A stretch of 64,000 nucleotides of DNA from Diplocarpon mali (GCA_024741835.1 JAENRP010000096.1:84845-148844); one strand, 5' to 3'; shown: positions 1 to 11,476, counted from the first letter of the stretch. Numbers and translations: made by a program. Notes: generated by a model from the sequence alone, not told the origin.

Positions 1-358
1 ACTCTACTTACGTACCGACAACTAACTGTAAGCGTGTAGCACGGTCGGTCCGGTCCACGGTAGGAAAATTGAAATGCCAGATCTCGAGGGCTTGATCTTC
101 ATCTTGTTGGGAACTTTTTGTATAGCGACTGCTGCGGCGTGGAGAGAGAGGAAGGAATGTGACAACAGCCTTGTTTACCAGGTAACTTTCTTTGCTTCTG
201 TGTTGTCACTTGGACATCGCTCTGACAAGCGCTTAGGTTACGGGCGGCATGGGGCGGAGAGACTTCGTTCGATGCAGAGCGCCTTTCCTCATCGCTTGAC
301 CTCGATCCGCGTGAGATATATTGCACAAAAAGAAACCAACCAAGAAAGAACCTCTACA
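1..358. other. Upstream region of the DUF3112-like gene
   Basis: No separate gene is visible. The frame of the downstream gene stays open back to an ATG at 74, but the 95 extra residues are not membrane-protein-like and include a GTAACT donor-like site near 182. I therefore treat this stretch as promoter and 5' leader. Confidence 0.5.
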
Positions 359-1579
359 ATGGCGTCTCCGGTTTTGCCAGCCGTGAGTCCAGCTCTCTTC
401 TCCCTTCCTTTCCCTTCCGACCAACTTTCTACCCTTACGCCCGCAATATTGCTGGAGATGATGCTCACGCTCCGCCAGAAGATGTCCAAACCATACCCCC
501 CAACGACCGCCGGCCTGGGCCTGACTCCCACCAAATCCCTCGACGACCCAATCACAGCCATCTTCCTCTTCCTCTTCCTTCTCGGTGCCGCAGCCCATAT
601 GACCATTTTGCAAGTCAACATGCGACGCGGCCACAAATTCATCATGTCCGGCCTGCTCTTCGGCTTCTGTATGGCGCGTATTACAACCTGTACCATGCGC
701 CTGGTTTGGACGTCCTATATTACGGATGTCAGCATCGCGATCGCTGCCCAGATCTTCGTCGCTGCCGGGGTACTGCTGCTGTTCATCATCAATCTTATTT
801 TCACGCAACGGGTGCTGAGAGCGAGCCATTCCGATTGGGCGTGGACGAAGGCTTTTTCCCTGGCTTTCAATATCTACTACGGAAGCATAGTGTTGATGCT
901 CATAGCGCTCATCTTCTGCACGGTGCAATCTTTCTACACGCTGGATACCGATATTAGGCGCATCGACCGGGACGTCCAGCTGGTTGGCTCGACTTACTTT
1001 GCCGTCGCGGCCTTCCTGCCCATGCCGCTCCTAGCGTCAAATTTCCTACTCCCAAAACCGAAATCCACGCCTCGAGTAGAGAAATTCGGCGTGGGCAGGT
1101 TCAGAACCAAGATTTGGATCCTGCTCTTCTCATCCTTTATCCTGACATTCGGGGCTGCCTTCCGGGCAGGCATCGCTTACGTTCCCCGCCCACGCAACAA
1201 TCCCGCGTGGTATCACTCGAAAGCCTGTTTTTACGTGGTAAATTTTACGATTGAGATTGTGGTCGTGGCGCTGTATGCGGGCATTAGAGTTGACAAGCGC
1301 TTCCATGTGCCGAATTCAAGTCACGGGCCGGGAGACTATGTCGGGAGGAAGCGGGGGGAGGGTAAGAGCGTGATGGTAGGACGGGAGGGGGAGGAGCAGG
1401 GTTTCTTGGCCAGGATCAACACCGAGGAGCAGATGTTTCAAGGAGGGACTGAGGCTAACGAGAGTGCCGGTGCTGGGGTGGTTGATTTAGAGATGGGAGA
1501 CATGAAGCTTGACAAGGAGAAGGTGCTGCTGCAGCCAACTATACCTAAGACAGATGAGCTGCAGAAACCGAGTCAATAG
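359..1579 (+). CDS. Seven-transmembrane fungal membrane protein, DUF3112-like
   Basis: A single-exon frame encodes about 406 residues from the ATG at 359. An in-frame ATG at 74 would add 95 residues without the character of the rest, so I prefer 359. Seven hydrophobic segments are visible, at about residues 63-84, 94-117, 124-150, 165-189, 207-230, 251-272 and 288-309. A conserved-looking basic stretch (QVNMRRGHKFIMSGLLFGF) lies between segments 1 and 2. The tail after residue 315 is polar, acidic and probably cytoplasmic. The layout and motifs match the fungal DUF3112 family of uncharacterised integral membrane proteins. The function is unknown; RTA1-like or receptor-like proteins are the main alternative. 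Confidence 0.75.
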   Translation: MASPVLPAVSPALFSLPFPSDQLSTLTPAILLEMMLTLRQKMSKPYPPTTAGLGLTPTKSLDDPITAIFLFLFLLGAAAHMTILQVNMRRGHKFIMSGLLFGFCMARITTCTMRLVWTSYITDVSIAIAAQIFVAAGVLLLFIINLIFTQRVLRASHSDWAWTKAFSLAFNIYYGSIVLMLIALIFCTVQSFYTLDTDIRRIDRDVQLVGSTYFAVAAFLPMPLLASNFLLPKPKSTPRVEKFGVGRFRTKIWILLFSSFILTFGAAFRAGIAYVPRPRNNPAWYHSKACFYVVNFTIEIVVVALYAGIRVDKRFHVPNSSHGPGDYVGRKRGEGKSVMVGREGEEQGFLARINTEEQMFQGGTEANESAGAGVVDLEMGDMKLDKEKVLLQPTIPKTDELQKPSQ

Positions 1580-2279
1580 AAGTCAGGAAGGAGAAAGATG
1601 CGCGGATCAGTCATGCTTCTACTCTGTGGCTGATGAGTCGGGGGGGAGGGGGCTGCTCCGACTATCTTTCTTTGCCTGAAAAAGGGGCACCAATCGCATT
1701 GGTTGAGAATTGATACACGAGAGATGGACGGGGAAGGCATTGGCGCGGGGTTTAGGTATATGGTCAAGTACTGGGTTCGGAGCACATGGGGAAGCTGATA
1801 GAGACTCCTTTCGAGCTGGCCTGGTATGGATTTTGCGTTCTGGAATTTCGTAATTCAAAGAATCGAGTAATATATTTCTCTTGCATTCTCGAGTGTGAGG
1901 AACATGGGGTTAAATGTATGGGTCAGTGTCGGTGACTAAGGTTCTTGGGGTAAGCAACATCAGGTACCTTGAGGTGTCGAGGTAGGCTGTTGTTGATTAA
2001 TACCTACACTCGCTCGACTGGTGCCATTCCTTTACGATTCACTTAGATCATTCTCGGTTATAATGCACTTGTCCAGAAAGGGTCTAGCGCTCGATTCCTA
2101 GCGGGGTCCATGGTCCAATTAGCGGTCGACCATGGGATGAGATAACCACACACCAAAACCCGGCCGTCTTGGCCGGGCTCTTCTTCTTGCCAGGCCGCCG
2201 AACACCTACGGGATTGATACGACCGCACCACCCTCGCCGAAGCAGAAGCAATAGCTCAAGTCTCGTCTCGACTGAGCTG
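1580..2279. other. Intergenic region between DUF3112-like and FAR1-type genes
   Basis: I see no supported gene in these 700 bases. They must hold the terminator of the membrane protein gene and the promoter and leader of the zinc-finger gene. The zinc-finger frame is open back to a TTG at 2169, with no ATG before 2280. Confidence 0.6.
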
Positions 2280-2398
2280 ATGTCGCTGCCACCGCAAGAC
2301 ACCTCGAGGGCGTCGTTCTCGAACCCAAATTTATCCTTGAATGCCGGCCGCCAGCACGTCTTCCAAGTCCAGCCCGGCTTGCCAGCTCCATCGCCGTC

Positions 2399-2443
<45 letters not shown>

Positions 2444-3889
2444 TCAACAGCGTGTCGCTTTCAACAGTAACAGACCGACCCACGGTGGCATCCGCCCTCC
2501 CGGCCAGCAACAAGGGCAGATTGGCCAGCACAAATCGCCCTATGCGACTCCCTACGCTCCGATTAATGGGCAGGTCGGAGTTCCCAGTCAGAATGGTAGC
2601 ATTGGCGTGTCCGCAGAGCAGCAGATTGCCCAAGGTGTGTTGAGTAATGCCTCCACGGGCTCTGGCGCCAACACCCCGCAACGTCGACCTCCTCCCCTGG
2701 GCACGACAATCCACATGCCCCCTCATGGCACCCCGCGGAACCAACCCATGAGCGTCAACCATGCGATGAATCCGTCGACAGCCATCCAGCAAATCCAGCA
2801 GACTCAACGCCAATCCCAAAATGCGTCGCCTTCGCCCAAAACCCTCGGGGCTCAGCGCCCTATCATGAACGCTTCCCCCGCCAACTCGAACCTTGGAAAA
2901 CGACCTCAGGACTCACCAAACGGCAGCGCTTCAGACTTGTCCATGATCGATCCGCAGCTCGCAATCGATCAGCACCTCACCGAACAAGCCAACGATGCCA
3001 TGCTCGCTGACCACAGCCCCGAACCCGTTCAGGGTGAAATGCTTTCAGCTCCACCCGCCGGCAGCTTCCCAACCTTCGATGCCCTCTTCGCCTTCGCACA
3101 AGCTCATGCTCTCGCTCACGGCTATGCCTTCGTGATCGGCCGTTCCAAGCGCGACAACAGAGGTCTCAAGAAAGTCTTCCTTATTTGCGACCGTGGTGGT
3201 ACAAACAAGGAGAAAATCCCCGGTGAGCAGCGCCAGCGCAAGACAAAGTCGCGGAAATGTGGCTGCGAGTTTGGTGTGTTTGGGTTGGAGCAGAAGTCGG
3301 CGTGGTTGCTGAGAGGTCGAATCGATGGCGAGCATCTGTCTCATAACCATCCTCCCAGTGATAGCCCGACCGAGCATCCTGGTGCGAGGAAGTTGGATCC
3401 TAAGGCTGTCGCTGCTGTGAAGGCTCTCGAGGAAAATGGTGCGTGTCTCTCCTCGGAAACAGATAGCAGTAACTAACAAATCTAGGTGTTTCCGTCAAGG
3501 AAACTCTCGAGATACTCCACCGCGAAAACCCTAGCGTCCGCTACCTACCGCGTGATATCTACAATGCCCGAGCAGCCATCAAGCGTGACCCCTCCCGCGT
3601 CGAAGCCACGGCCATGGAGCAGCTACCAACCTTTTACAAGAAACCTCCTTTGACATTCGAGGAAAAGCTCCGTGCCGAGCTTCGCACCGAAGTCGCCAAC
3701 GCGCAAGCCGAGACGGAAAAGGTCAAGGAGGCCTGGCGCCGCGAGACCGACGATCTGAAGGAACAGCTCAAGCAAAAAGACAAGCAAATCCAGAAGTTCG
3801 AGATGTTTATCGACATTTGCAACGAGCGCGTTATGGTGCAGCGGGAGCGCTTGACGGCGGATGGCGTTGAGGGAAGTGCGTCAGGTTAG
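2280..3889 (+). CDS. FAR1/WRKY-GCM1-type zinc-finger transcription regulator
   Basis: Two exons, 2280-3438 and 3486-3889, join across a 47-nt GTGCGT...CTAG intron and encode 520 residues. The N-terminal half is low complexity, rich in Gln, Pro and Ser, with a polyglutamine run at about residues 41-58. A folded region at about residues 264-360 carries the spacing expected for a FAR1/WRKY-GCM1 zinc fold: a Cys in FLICDRGG, the pair in RKCGCEF, and an HxH in HLSHNHP. The C-terminus (exon 2) is charged and predicted coiled coil, rich in Glu, Lys and Gln, ending near QKFEMFIDICNERV. Proteins with this fold derive from MULE-type transposase DNA-binding domains and act as transcription factors in fungi; DNA targets here are unknown. 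No transposase domain follows, so this looks like a host gene. Confidence 0.8.
2398..2452 (+). repeat. CAG/CAA trinucleotide tract encoding polyglutamine
   Basis: An uninterrupted CAG run passes into CAA/CAG and a CAT-containing end, all in frame in the zinc-finger gene. It encodes about 15 Gln before a His and more Gln. Its length is likely to vary between strains. Confidence 0.9.
3439..3485 (+). other. Intron of the FAR1-type gene
   Basis: A GTGCGT donor, a TAACTAAC-like branch region and a TCTAG acceptor lie within 47 nt. Splicing restores the frame (Gly split G|GT) and joins the zinc domain to the coiled coil. Confidence 0.85.
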
Positions 3890-4658
3890 TGCATCCTGGA
3901 CGCACGGTGAGAAGATCAATGTCCGGAACAAATATCGTTTTTCTCGCGTTTCCTTTTTGCGGCGAAGGACGCGGCGCCTGTTGTTTTTCGTGATTTTCTG
4001 TTTAGCGTTCCAGGCGGACGGGGCGTTGGGAAATATTGTAGGTGAAAACGAATGTTCATGTGGAGTTTACTGTTATTGTGGGCGGCACGGGTTGCGCATG
4101 AATGGGTAGGAGGGAAAAGTGGAAATGCATTCTCAGGCGAATAGGCATCTTCAGAATCTCGATATCTCGATGAGAGAAGAATGGGGTGGGATGGATGTAC
4201 AAAGATCTCGACAGGGAGTGACTAAATAAGCTCATGATACGAAACGAAGTGGAGAATAGAGGCACAACTCCACCTGAAAAACCACCGCAGCATACACTAT
4301 GGCAGAGATCTTTGCAGGTGACTTGGGTTTGGCTGCTGCGCGTATATCTGCGCCGCTTATGAAGGACTCCACTCAGATTCCTGCGGCTCACCACGTTCGC
4401 GTTTCAATCAGTTCCCGTTCCCGCATGCGTGCAACCACTATGCTGTTTAGTATACTTATTTTGGGGGGCCGTGCTCGCGAAGCGAGTCGAAGCGAAAGTC
4501 CAAAACAAGGGGACTGGCAAGGAAGCAAGAGCTGGGACAGCAGAGCACATGAGGCTGGATAGTCAGGATGGTACAGCACCTGCAGCATTTTCAGGCTATT
4601 TCACTCTACAGAGCAGAGCAGATAGACGCTCTAAAGATAGACGCTTGAGACTCGAATC
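3890..4658. other. Convergent intergenic region
   Basis: No gene is supported here. The stretch separates the 3' ends of the zinc-finger gene (+) and tyw1 (-), so it should hold both polyadenylation regions. Short open frames on either strand lack any recognisable domain. Confidence 0.6.
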
Positions 4659-7051
4659 TCAAATCTCCATGACTTCAGCCTGTTTCTCCGCCAGCGCAAC
4701 CTTATTCTTCCCCTTCCTAAACACCCTCACGTCTCTCGGATCAAAGCCTCCCTTGCCCCACGTCGCCCACTCGGGGGTCTCCGGACCCATGTAATCCTCT
4801 GGCGTGAAGCGCTCCCCGCTCTCCAGACATGCGAAGAACTTGTCGTAGTCGATACGTGTGTGCCATTTCCCTGCGACGCGAAACCGCTCGCTGGCGAGCA
4901 GGATGCAGCAGCTGTGTGCGTGCTCGGCCGCGATGCCGTAACCCAGGCCACGCTTGGCGAGCGCGGCGTTGAGCGCGACGACAAAGGCGCAGACTTCCGA
5001 GTAGAAGGGAACGTTTTGCATTGTGAGGCCTGCGCCTGCGGAAGAAGAGGTGCCGCAGTAAGTTACGCCTTTCACTTCAACGAAGCTTGGGAGCCCTTTT
5101 TCAACGAGATCGGCGTAACCCTCTGCTTCATCCTCGATGTTGAACCCTTTCACGAGAGTGAGTCGGAACACCGTCCTCTGCTCAAATCTCCTCTCTCTCA
5201 GGATATCGAGGCAGCGTTGAAAACGCTCCCAGAAATCACGGTGGAGAGGTCGATCGATCTTGCGCAGGGACTCACGATTCGAAGCGTCGATGGAGACGTA
5301 GAGCTGGGTTACTGGGGCAAGGGTGGCGAGTTGATCGGGATGCTGCGCGTTGCAGACAAGGAAGGAAGAGATGTGCTCTTTGTGCAGCATTGCGGTGAAC
5401 TCGTTGATGTGCGGGTAGAAGATCGGCTCGCCCACTAGACTCAATGCGCAATGTCTAATACGCATTGCCTCTGCGAAGCGCTCAGCACGAACACCTGGCA
5501 CGCCACGCATCATTTTGATCTTTTGGTAATGCCCTGCTTTCACGCCGTCGAAGATCAGTTCTGGGGCGTCGACTTTCCACCGCCAAGTTGTGCCAACGGG
5601 GTTTGTGCCGTGGCGCCAGCAGAAGACGCATTTGTTGGAGCAGGAGAGGGAAGGTGTTGTTTCCATGCATTGGTGAGAAGCGATGCCGTAGAAAGAGTAT
5701 TTGTAGCACGAACCTCGGCCGCGGAGGGCAGATTTGGTCCAGCGGCAGATTTTAACTCCGGAGTGGGAACCGACTATTGAGTAACCTTGTTTCGTGAGGG
5801 CTGTATAGGTGGGCGAGTTTGGGGGAACCATCTCTTTGATAACAGTAGCTACTTGTGGTTGCGGCTTCTTACTGTAGGCCGTGAAGTCCAACTCTAATGG
5901 TTCTTCGAGGTCGGCTTCAGGTTTGTCGAGTTGGTTATTCATAGAGCTTCCGATATCCTCGAGATCGTTCAGAGCGTGCTTTTTCTGAACTATAGTCTTT
6001 TTTCGCGCAACCTTTTTCATGTCGAATAGAATTTCGTCCTCCTCATCCACGTCTTCCGCATCACTCTCGACAGCATCTCCACTTCCAACTACCCCCTCAC
6101 CTAGAGAGCCAGTCGCCGCAATATGCCCAAGCACATCCTGAACCCCTTCTTTCCACTCCTCCAGTCGCTCTGCAGCATCTTTTTTGGAATCTCCCATTCC
6201 CAATGGATAAGCTCTTTTCCTCGCAGTCAACTTAGCCATCCACCTATCCACATCTCTAGCCTGAGAGCAAAAGCCCTCCTCTTCCGTCGGCCAGCCCTCT
6301 CGATCTCCAAATCCAAATACAGAATATCCCAGAATTTGCGAAAGCGGCGCAGTATCTATCCTGAAATCGTTGTGCGTCTCCTGCAAGTGCTCCAAGAAAT
6401 TGTCGAGTACGGTGTCGATGTTGTACGTGGGCAGTAGAAGTAAATAAAAGTACTGGGCTCCCGCCTCCGACTTGGGTGGATCGATGAAGTATTCGTCAAA
6501 ATCTACATATGATAGATCAAGCAATTCTGGCAGTAAAAAAATTGTGGAAGTTGCTTCTGCGATCTTCTTCGTGCTTTGTGCGAGTCCTTCTGTGAAAGCT
6601 TTCGCGGTCTTCTCAGTCATACCTGTCAGAGATGAAAAGAATACCAGCACTTGGATCTTTTGCTCCTTTGGTATCACATTCTCCTGCGAAGACTTTCTCT
6701 TCTTCAATCCGCCCACAATTCTTCTGGGGGCCTTTTCTGCGGCTGCTTTTCTCTCAGGTGGGGCTGAGTTTTCTTTCGGAGCTGGCAGATATGGCAAATT
6801 TGGTGGAGAATCGGTGATTTTATGTCTAGGAAATCGAAGGTGTAGGGAGATCCGAATGATAATGAGAGTTGTTACTGCTGTAAGGATGATGGGAATTCGA
6901 TGAAGGTGCCATAATGCGACAACGCCTGTCAAGATATCAGCGATTACCCCAATCCTACAAATGATGGGTTATGTCTCTCTTGGAGCTTACCATCAATTTC
7001 CATAGGCAATAAAGGGAGTGAAGGCCTGAAAGTCCAAGTATCATGAGCCAT
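4659..7051 (-). CDS. TYW1: tRNA 4-demethylwyosine synthase (flavodoxin plus radical SAM)
   Basis: Exon 1 is 7051-6991 and exon 2 is 6925-4659, giving 775 residues. The 65-nt intron has a GTAAGC donor and TTGACAG acceptor. The enzyme makes the tricyclic 4-demethylwyosine from N1-methylguanosine-37 of tRNA-Phe, using pyruvate, SAM and an Fe-S cluster, as the second step of wybutosine synthesis. Visible parts in order are an N-terminal hydrophobic anchor (about residues 22-45), a flavodoxin-like domain starting at VLVFFSSLTGMTEK, an acidic linker, and a radical-SAM domain with the CxxxCxxC motif as SCSNKCVFC near residue 450, then GTNPVG. The length is normal for fungal TYW1. An in-frame ATG at 7138 would add 29 residues; I prefer 7051 but this is not settled. 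Confidence 0.95.
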
Positions 7052-7697
7052 GGCTTGGTGGGGTGGTGCAATTGCGGATTGTGTGATTGAGGTGGGTTGG
7101 AGGGGAAATATGTCAAGCGTCTGTGCAGCCAATGACATGCGTGGGATTAACAGGATTTGACGCTAGCGGACAAGCCTTTTCCAGGAACACTTCTCCATCC
7201 ATAATACCCCATTACTACCTATACATCAGTCCTTGATTCTTGCAATCACGTATCCAGCTATGAACTGCAGCAATCTCATGGAAATCTTCCTATGGGCACA
7301 TACATAGAACCTGCCATTCTGCGAGGATATCACAGGCACTAACAGGTGCGAGAAAGCCGAGTGGTTTCCTTCGAGTCTTAGCCTTACAGCGAGCGCTTGC
7401 ATACAGCGCACCGGCACTTCCTATGTCGTTTGAATCTCATATCATACTTCTGTGTTCTTTATTTCTTTTCCGGCTTTCAAAAAATTGTCGGGCATGGTGA
7501 ATCGTTTCATCTCATTATGATGGAGTTTGAACATGACGTTTTTCGGGCAATAGCTATGACAATCCCGACTTCGTGCTACTGCGCCGCTGGGCAGCTTACG
7601 TGAGGGTATACCTTCAAGTATCCGCTTTCACATCAAGATATACAGATGCTCGACTATTGCCGTCGTGATATTCGCCTAGATCATGCCTCTTGACATT
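7052..7697. other. Intergenic, upstream of TYW1
   Basis: No gene is supported. The segment nearest 7052-7250 should be the TYW1 promoter. I see no tRNA or conserved structure. Confidence 0.5.
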
Positions 7698-8122
7698 ATG
7701 TCGACCCGATTCATCTACTTGATGTACCACCACACACGCTACTACACAATCCCTCAAGAGCAAACTCCAGTGCCATCAGAATCATCATTCGCCTTCTCTC
7801 CCCACCTCCCGGCGGAGATTCGCCGCAAATTGCGGGAAGTCGTTTGCGAGACACCCTGAACAACAGAGCTTACCTGCTCACCCGCCGCATCACACATGCC
7901 ACAAGGTTGCTGGTTCTTGCATAGCAAAGCTCTAGTCCTCTTCGGCGTCTGTGCCCAGTCTCGATACGTAGCGCTCTCCAAATTCTCCGTGCTCCAACTC
8001 TGGCCTGGGCAGGTGGATGTTCCTCCTGCTGGCAAGCTGTACATCAATTGCGCTGTGGAAACGCTATTTGATATGTGGAGATTTGCAGGAGACGTGGGCA
8101 TGGAATCTCTCGGAAAAGAATA
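7698..8122 (+). pseudogene. 2EXR-domain-like gene remnant with an in-frame stop
   Basis: From the ATG at 7698 one frame reads 53 residues containing FAFSPHLPAEIRRKLREVV. This resembles the opening of fungal 2EXR proteins (F..LP.E.R..IW). A TGA at 7857-7859 interrupts it. The same frame then continues to a TAA at 8120-8122 with GVCAQSRYVALSKF and KLYINCAVETLFDMW, which resemble the later VCRESR.VAL and Y.....DTL.. blocks of that family. The order is right, but the usual tryptophan and the middle of the domain are weak. A short intron removing the stop is possible, but I found no convincing splice pair. The family is large, fungal and of unknown role. A broken copy is the simplest reading. Confidence 0.4.
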
Positions 8123-8684
8123 AGCAGCTCAAGACGCAGCTGAGATATCTCTGTGAAGGAGGAGATGCGGAGGCAAATCAAGCAGTTGGGCTTGATGCCT
8201 GCTTTCTTGCTGACCCGTCAAGTGCCAGAAATTCAACTCCAAAGACGGTTTGTGGAGAACCGCAGGCTTTGGTGAGTGTTAATTTGCATGGCGATGTTGT
8301 CACCATTCCATGATCGCAATTTCAGCCCGAGGAATTGGGCTTTCAGCTCTCTGTTGAGCAAAGAGAATAAAAGGCTCAGCTCTGACGCAAAACTTTGCAG
8401 ACTCTCGGTTTTTCTGCAGTTTAGAACGGGCTTTTCTGTTTGCAGGCTTTGGACAACATACACCGAATGTCTTCGCCTTGGGTACATCTCAGCAACGCCG
8501 CGTCTGCAAATGTCCCACAAACACCCGTAGTTTACACGCGCACCTCGGAAAAGATTCAAAATATTCCTCCCCTAACCCCCCTCCCTCCCCCCGCTCTCAC
8601 ATCGTCTCCTGCTGGGTGTCTGTCGCATACCTTATTTCTGTATGCCGTTCCGTTGAGATACTATCTATAGCGAGAGCCACGTGG
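8123..8684. other. Intergenic, no gene seen
   Basis: Nothing supported was found in this stretch. Downstream of the 2EXR-like remnant the reading frame is closed by many stops. A C-rich run lies near 8570-8592. Confidence 0.5.
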
Positions 8685-9065
8685 TAAAGTGGATCTAGCG
8701 ACAAGTCAGCCCTACCCCTATCTGTGGCACATCTTAGCGTTGTTTACTTTTGCTCTCTAGGTCCAGCCACCAAACCGAGATCCAAATCGACCGAGACCAG
8801 ACGCCGAGTAAGAGCGGGTCTGGCGATCGGTACACCCCATATGTTGCACGTCGTGGCTTTGTCTAACCCCCTCTTCGGGTGCAGTGGCGAGAGCGAGATT
8901 GAGATCGGTCGAGATCATGAGCGGGTCTGGCGACCGCCATGCACAACCCGGTTGTTGCACATCGCAACATTGCTCCCCTTCAAGCCCTGTTAGTAAGAAC
9001 GAGCGCCAACCAATCAGGAAAGCGGGCCTAGCGAGGAGCTGTATACCACAGCCGGAGTGGCAGAG
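8685..9065 (+). repeat. Degenerate tandem repeat, about four copies of ~100-120 bp
   Basis: Four related blocks can be aligned by eye. Each has an anchor like AGCGGGTCTGGCGA followed by a TACACCCCAT/CCTACCCC-like segment; in the first three a TTGCACRTCG/GGCACATC-like segment follows. Anchors start near 8688, 8813, 8920 and 9021. Blocks two and three also share an upstream GAGAT...CGAGA segment. Block four keeps only the first half. No coding potential is evident. Confidence 0.6.
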
Positions 9066-9740
9066 TGTGGAATGTTTCTTGGCAAGGGGAAATGGGGGTA
9101 TACTTGAAAGGAGAGATGGTGGCGGCGACGCTGAGTCTTTTATAGGATGCAGTTAGGTAGAAAGGAAAAGGTCATTTTGGCTGTCTAGTTCCTCACAAGA
9201 TGGAATGCCTTTCTCTGCTGAGAGGTCGGATTTTCCCCCCAACTAGTATCGTCCCACGATATATTTAGTCTGACATCACAATCTACCTCTATTTCTCTTG
9301 TGAGTAAGGGCTTTCACAAGAAACCCATGGAATTACATAAACGTATCTTATTCAGTACTCATTACATTCATCACATCGTAGCCGTAGTCGGACCCATACA
9401 CAGCAGACAGCAAAGCCGAAGAAACGTCTCGACCCGCTATCAGAGAAATTTGAAGATCCTAGCAAAACCACCTTCCACCACACGATCCGCGAGTCGCGTG
9501 TACATTAATAACCCAAGTGTCATTGAGCTAGCAAAGAAAATTTGCAGGCTAAAATAACCCAGAGGAAGATGAAAACAACAAAGAGGTGTAACTTTCTGTA
9601 GTCATCTCCCAAACTTGTGTAGGAGCAGCGAGGAAGAGAAAATAAAAAAGAAGAGAGAAAAAGGGCAGTAAACGCAAAGAAAATGGAAACAGAGGAGAAG
9701 ATGTGGTCGAAAAACCCGTCTTGCGCATCATATTCACCGC
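9066..9740. other. Intergenic region downstream of the Cys/His-cluster gene
   Basis: No gene is supported. A purine-rich AG stretch occupies about 9600-9710 and probably belongs to the 3' UTR of the minus-strand gene that ends at 9741. Confidence 0.5.
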
Positions 9741-11476
9741 TCATTTTACCACGAGAACCCGGCCTCGGCCAGTTCTGCGGTCGGGAATGGCCCCACCCAC
9801 CTTATGAAGTCCTCCGAGGTTTCGGATGCCAGCCTTCCGTTGCTCGTAGCGTCGAATCATCTCATGAACGTCTCCTCCCTCGTCATCCTCCTCGTCAATG
9901 TCAAGAGCAGCGTAGGTGGTGTTGAACTTCATCTTGCTGAACTTCTTTTTATTACCTTGAAACTTCTTGCTGGAATTTTTCTTGCGGTTAGAAGCGACCG
10001 TGAAGCCATCATTTTCCTCTGCGAGTGCTTCTGAACTAGTAGGACTGGGATTGAAATTCAGCCTGATGGTAGTTGGTAGTTCTTCGGGCTCAAAGTCATC
10101 AGTAGTGTTGGAGTCGTCGATTCCTTGGGGATCCACCTCATCGCTTGGAAAGTTCTCGAGCGCTGGACTTGGTATTTTCTGACCCGTCGCCCAGTCCAAA
10201 TGCTTCCTTATGGTAAGGATCGCCTCGTAGGCCGCTTTGCCGGCCCATCTTATGAATCCTTCTCTACGCGTGTTTGTTTCGTGGATTTCTTGATCAATAA
10301 TGTTGATATCCTCCTTGACCGCATTAACAAGCTTTGCAATCAGAACCTTCCTAACCCTAGAGCTCTTTGGTGGGTTGACGTCAATGCCGAGTCGGAAGAA
10401 GATTTGGGGGTCCAGACCGCTGAAAGGATCGACTGTTTCAGGAGCGAACTGGGTGGCAAACTTGCGAGAGCTACTACCCTTGCTCGGGTACTTGGTTGCG
10501 GTGTTCATCTTTATAACAGACTTTCTTTGTCGAGGGGTCAGATCTTTGAGAGAAGCGTTGTAGATCTTGAAGGGAGTACCGGGAATTTGGACAGGAAGAG
10601 TGTCGGAACCCATGGCCATACTTTTTTCTTCGTGATCGGGCTCGTTCTTGGTAATGACGGCGGCATTCTCCTCAACAGCTATTTTCTTGGTACCTTGATC
10701 GTAGTCATAAGTTCCTTGCCAGGCTCCTTTGCTCTCGGTGATACAAAGGTGTATCGCTTCGCTGACGAAGTCTGTCTCATCAGCCGGGAACAGTTCGATG
10801 GGCTTCCGATCCTTTGCATTTCCATTTCCAGCCTTCTTTAACTTCTTTCTCTCGCGCCTTGTGATCTTCGCTTCATCTATACTTACAGTCTCCGAACCTG
10901 TGTCTGTCTGGGAGGTATTGAAAGTAGAGTTGGTGGTTGAGGATTCCCGTCGGGGCTTCAGGCTGGTAGAGTGTTCAAGTGCCAGAACCGTGGCTGTATC
11001 ATCCGATGTCGTTATCTCTCGTATAAGCTTGAGGATCTCTCTGTGCCTTGTGTAGTGCAGTCTGTCCGAAGAATTGCAACTGTCTACATATTAGCGGGCT
11101 TGTATCCAGGTGATGTCAACACTAACCCAAAGCACTCATGGGACTTGCCTAAAGGTGGAGCGATTAGCATTTTATTACTGGCAGAGATCAAGTATGGATT
11201 GAGTCAGTAATCTTACCAACAAAATGTAATTGCTGGTGAAATCGGTAGCATGGCTCAACATGTTTGCCAATGCATGATGTTTTAGCACGAGAATCTGCAC
11301 ACATTAGCAGGATCCAATGGCTTTTTTAGGGCATGCCAGGAATAAGTACTGTGTAGAGGTGTTGCGCAGACTCCACAATGATGTTCCAGACCCGGCGAAT
11401 CTTCCCACTTGTAGAGAACCTTATTTTTGTAGAGACGAGTCTCTGGAGCATTGGTAGCCCAGTTGATGCCTGACAT
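9741..11476 (-). CDS. Unknown protein with N-terminal Cys/His cluster, four exons
   Basis: I built exons 11476-11350, 11294-11217, 11148-11127 (22 nt) and 11079-9741. Introns are 55, 68 and 47 nt, every junction keeps frame, and the product is 521 residues. Splicing assembles an N-terminal cluster (HHCGVC, a TSC, an EPC, several His, then HECFGC) that looks like a zinc-binding domain; no single exon contains it. The middle is Lys/Arg-rich (RRERKKLKKA). A later region of about 110 residues (FRLGIDVNPP...AYEAILTIRKHL) looks folded and helical. The C-terminus is basic, then acidic, ending RGRVLVVK. I do not recognise the family. The basic tail and zinc cluster would suit a nucleic-acid-linked role, which is inference only. 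Confidence 0.75.

Noticed and set aside
233..928. Long minus-strand frame opposite the DUF3112-like gene
   Set aside because: Composition of an antisense shadow; the plus-strand frame encodes a clear seven-helix protein.
2169..2279. Upstream extension of the FAR1-type gene from a TTG
   Set aside because: Nuclear fungal genes start at ATG; the first in-frame ATG is at 2280.
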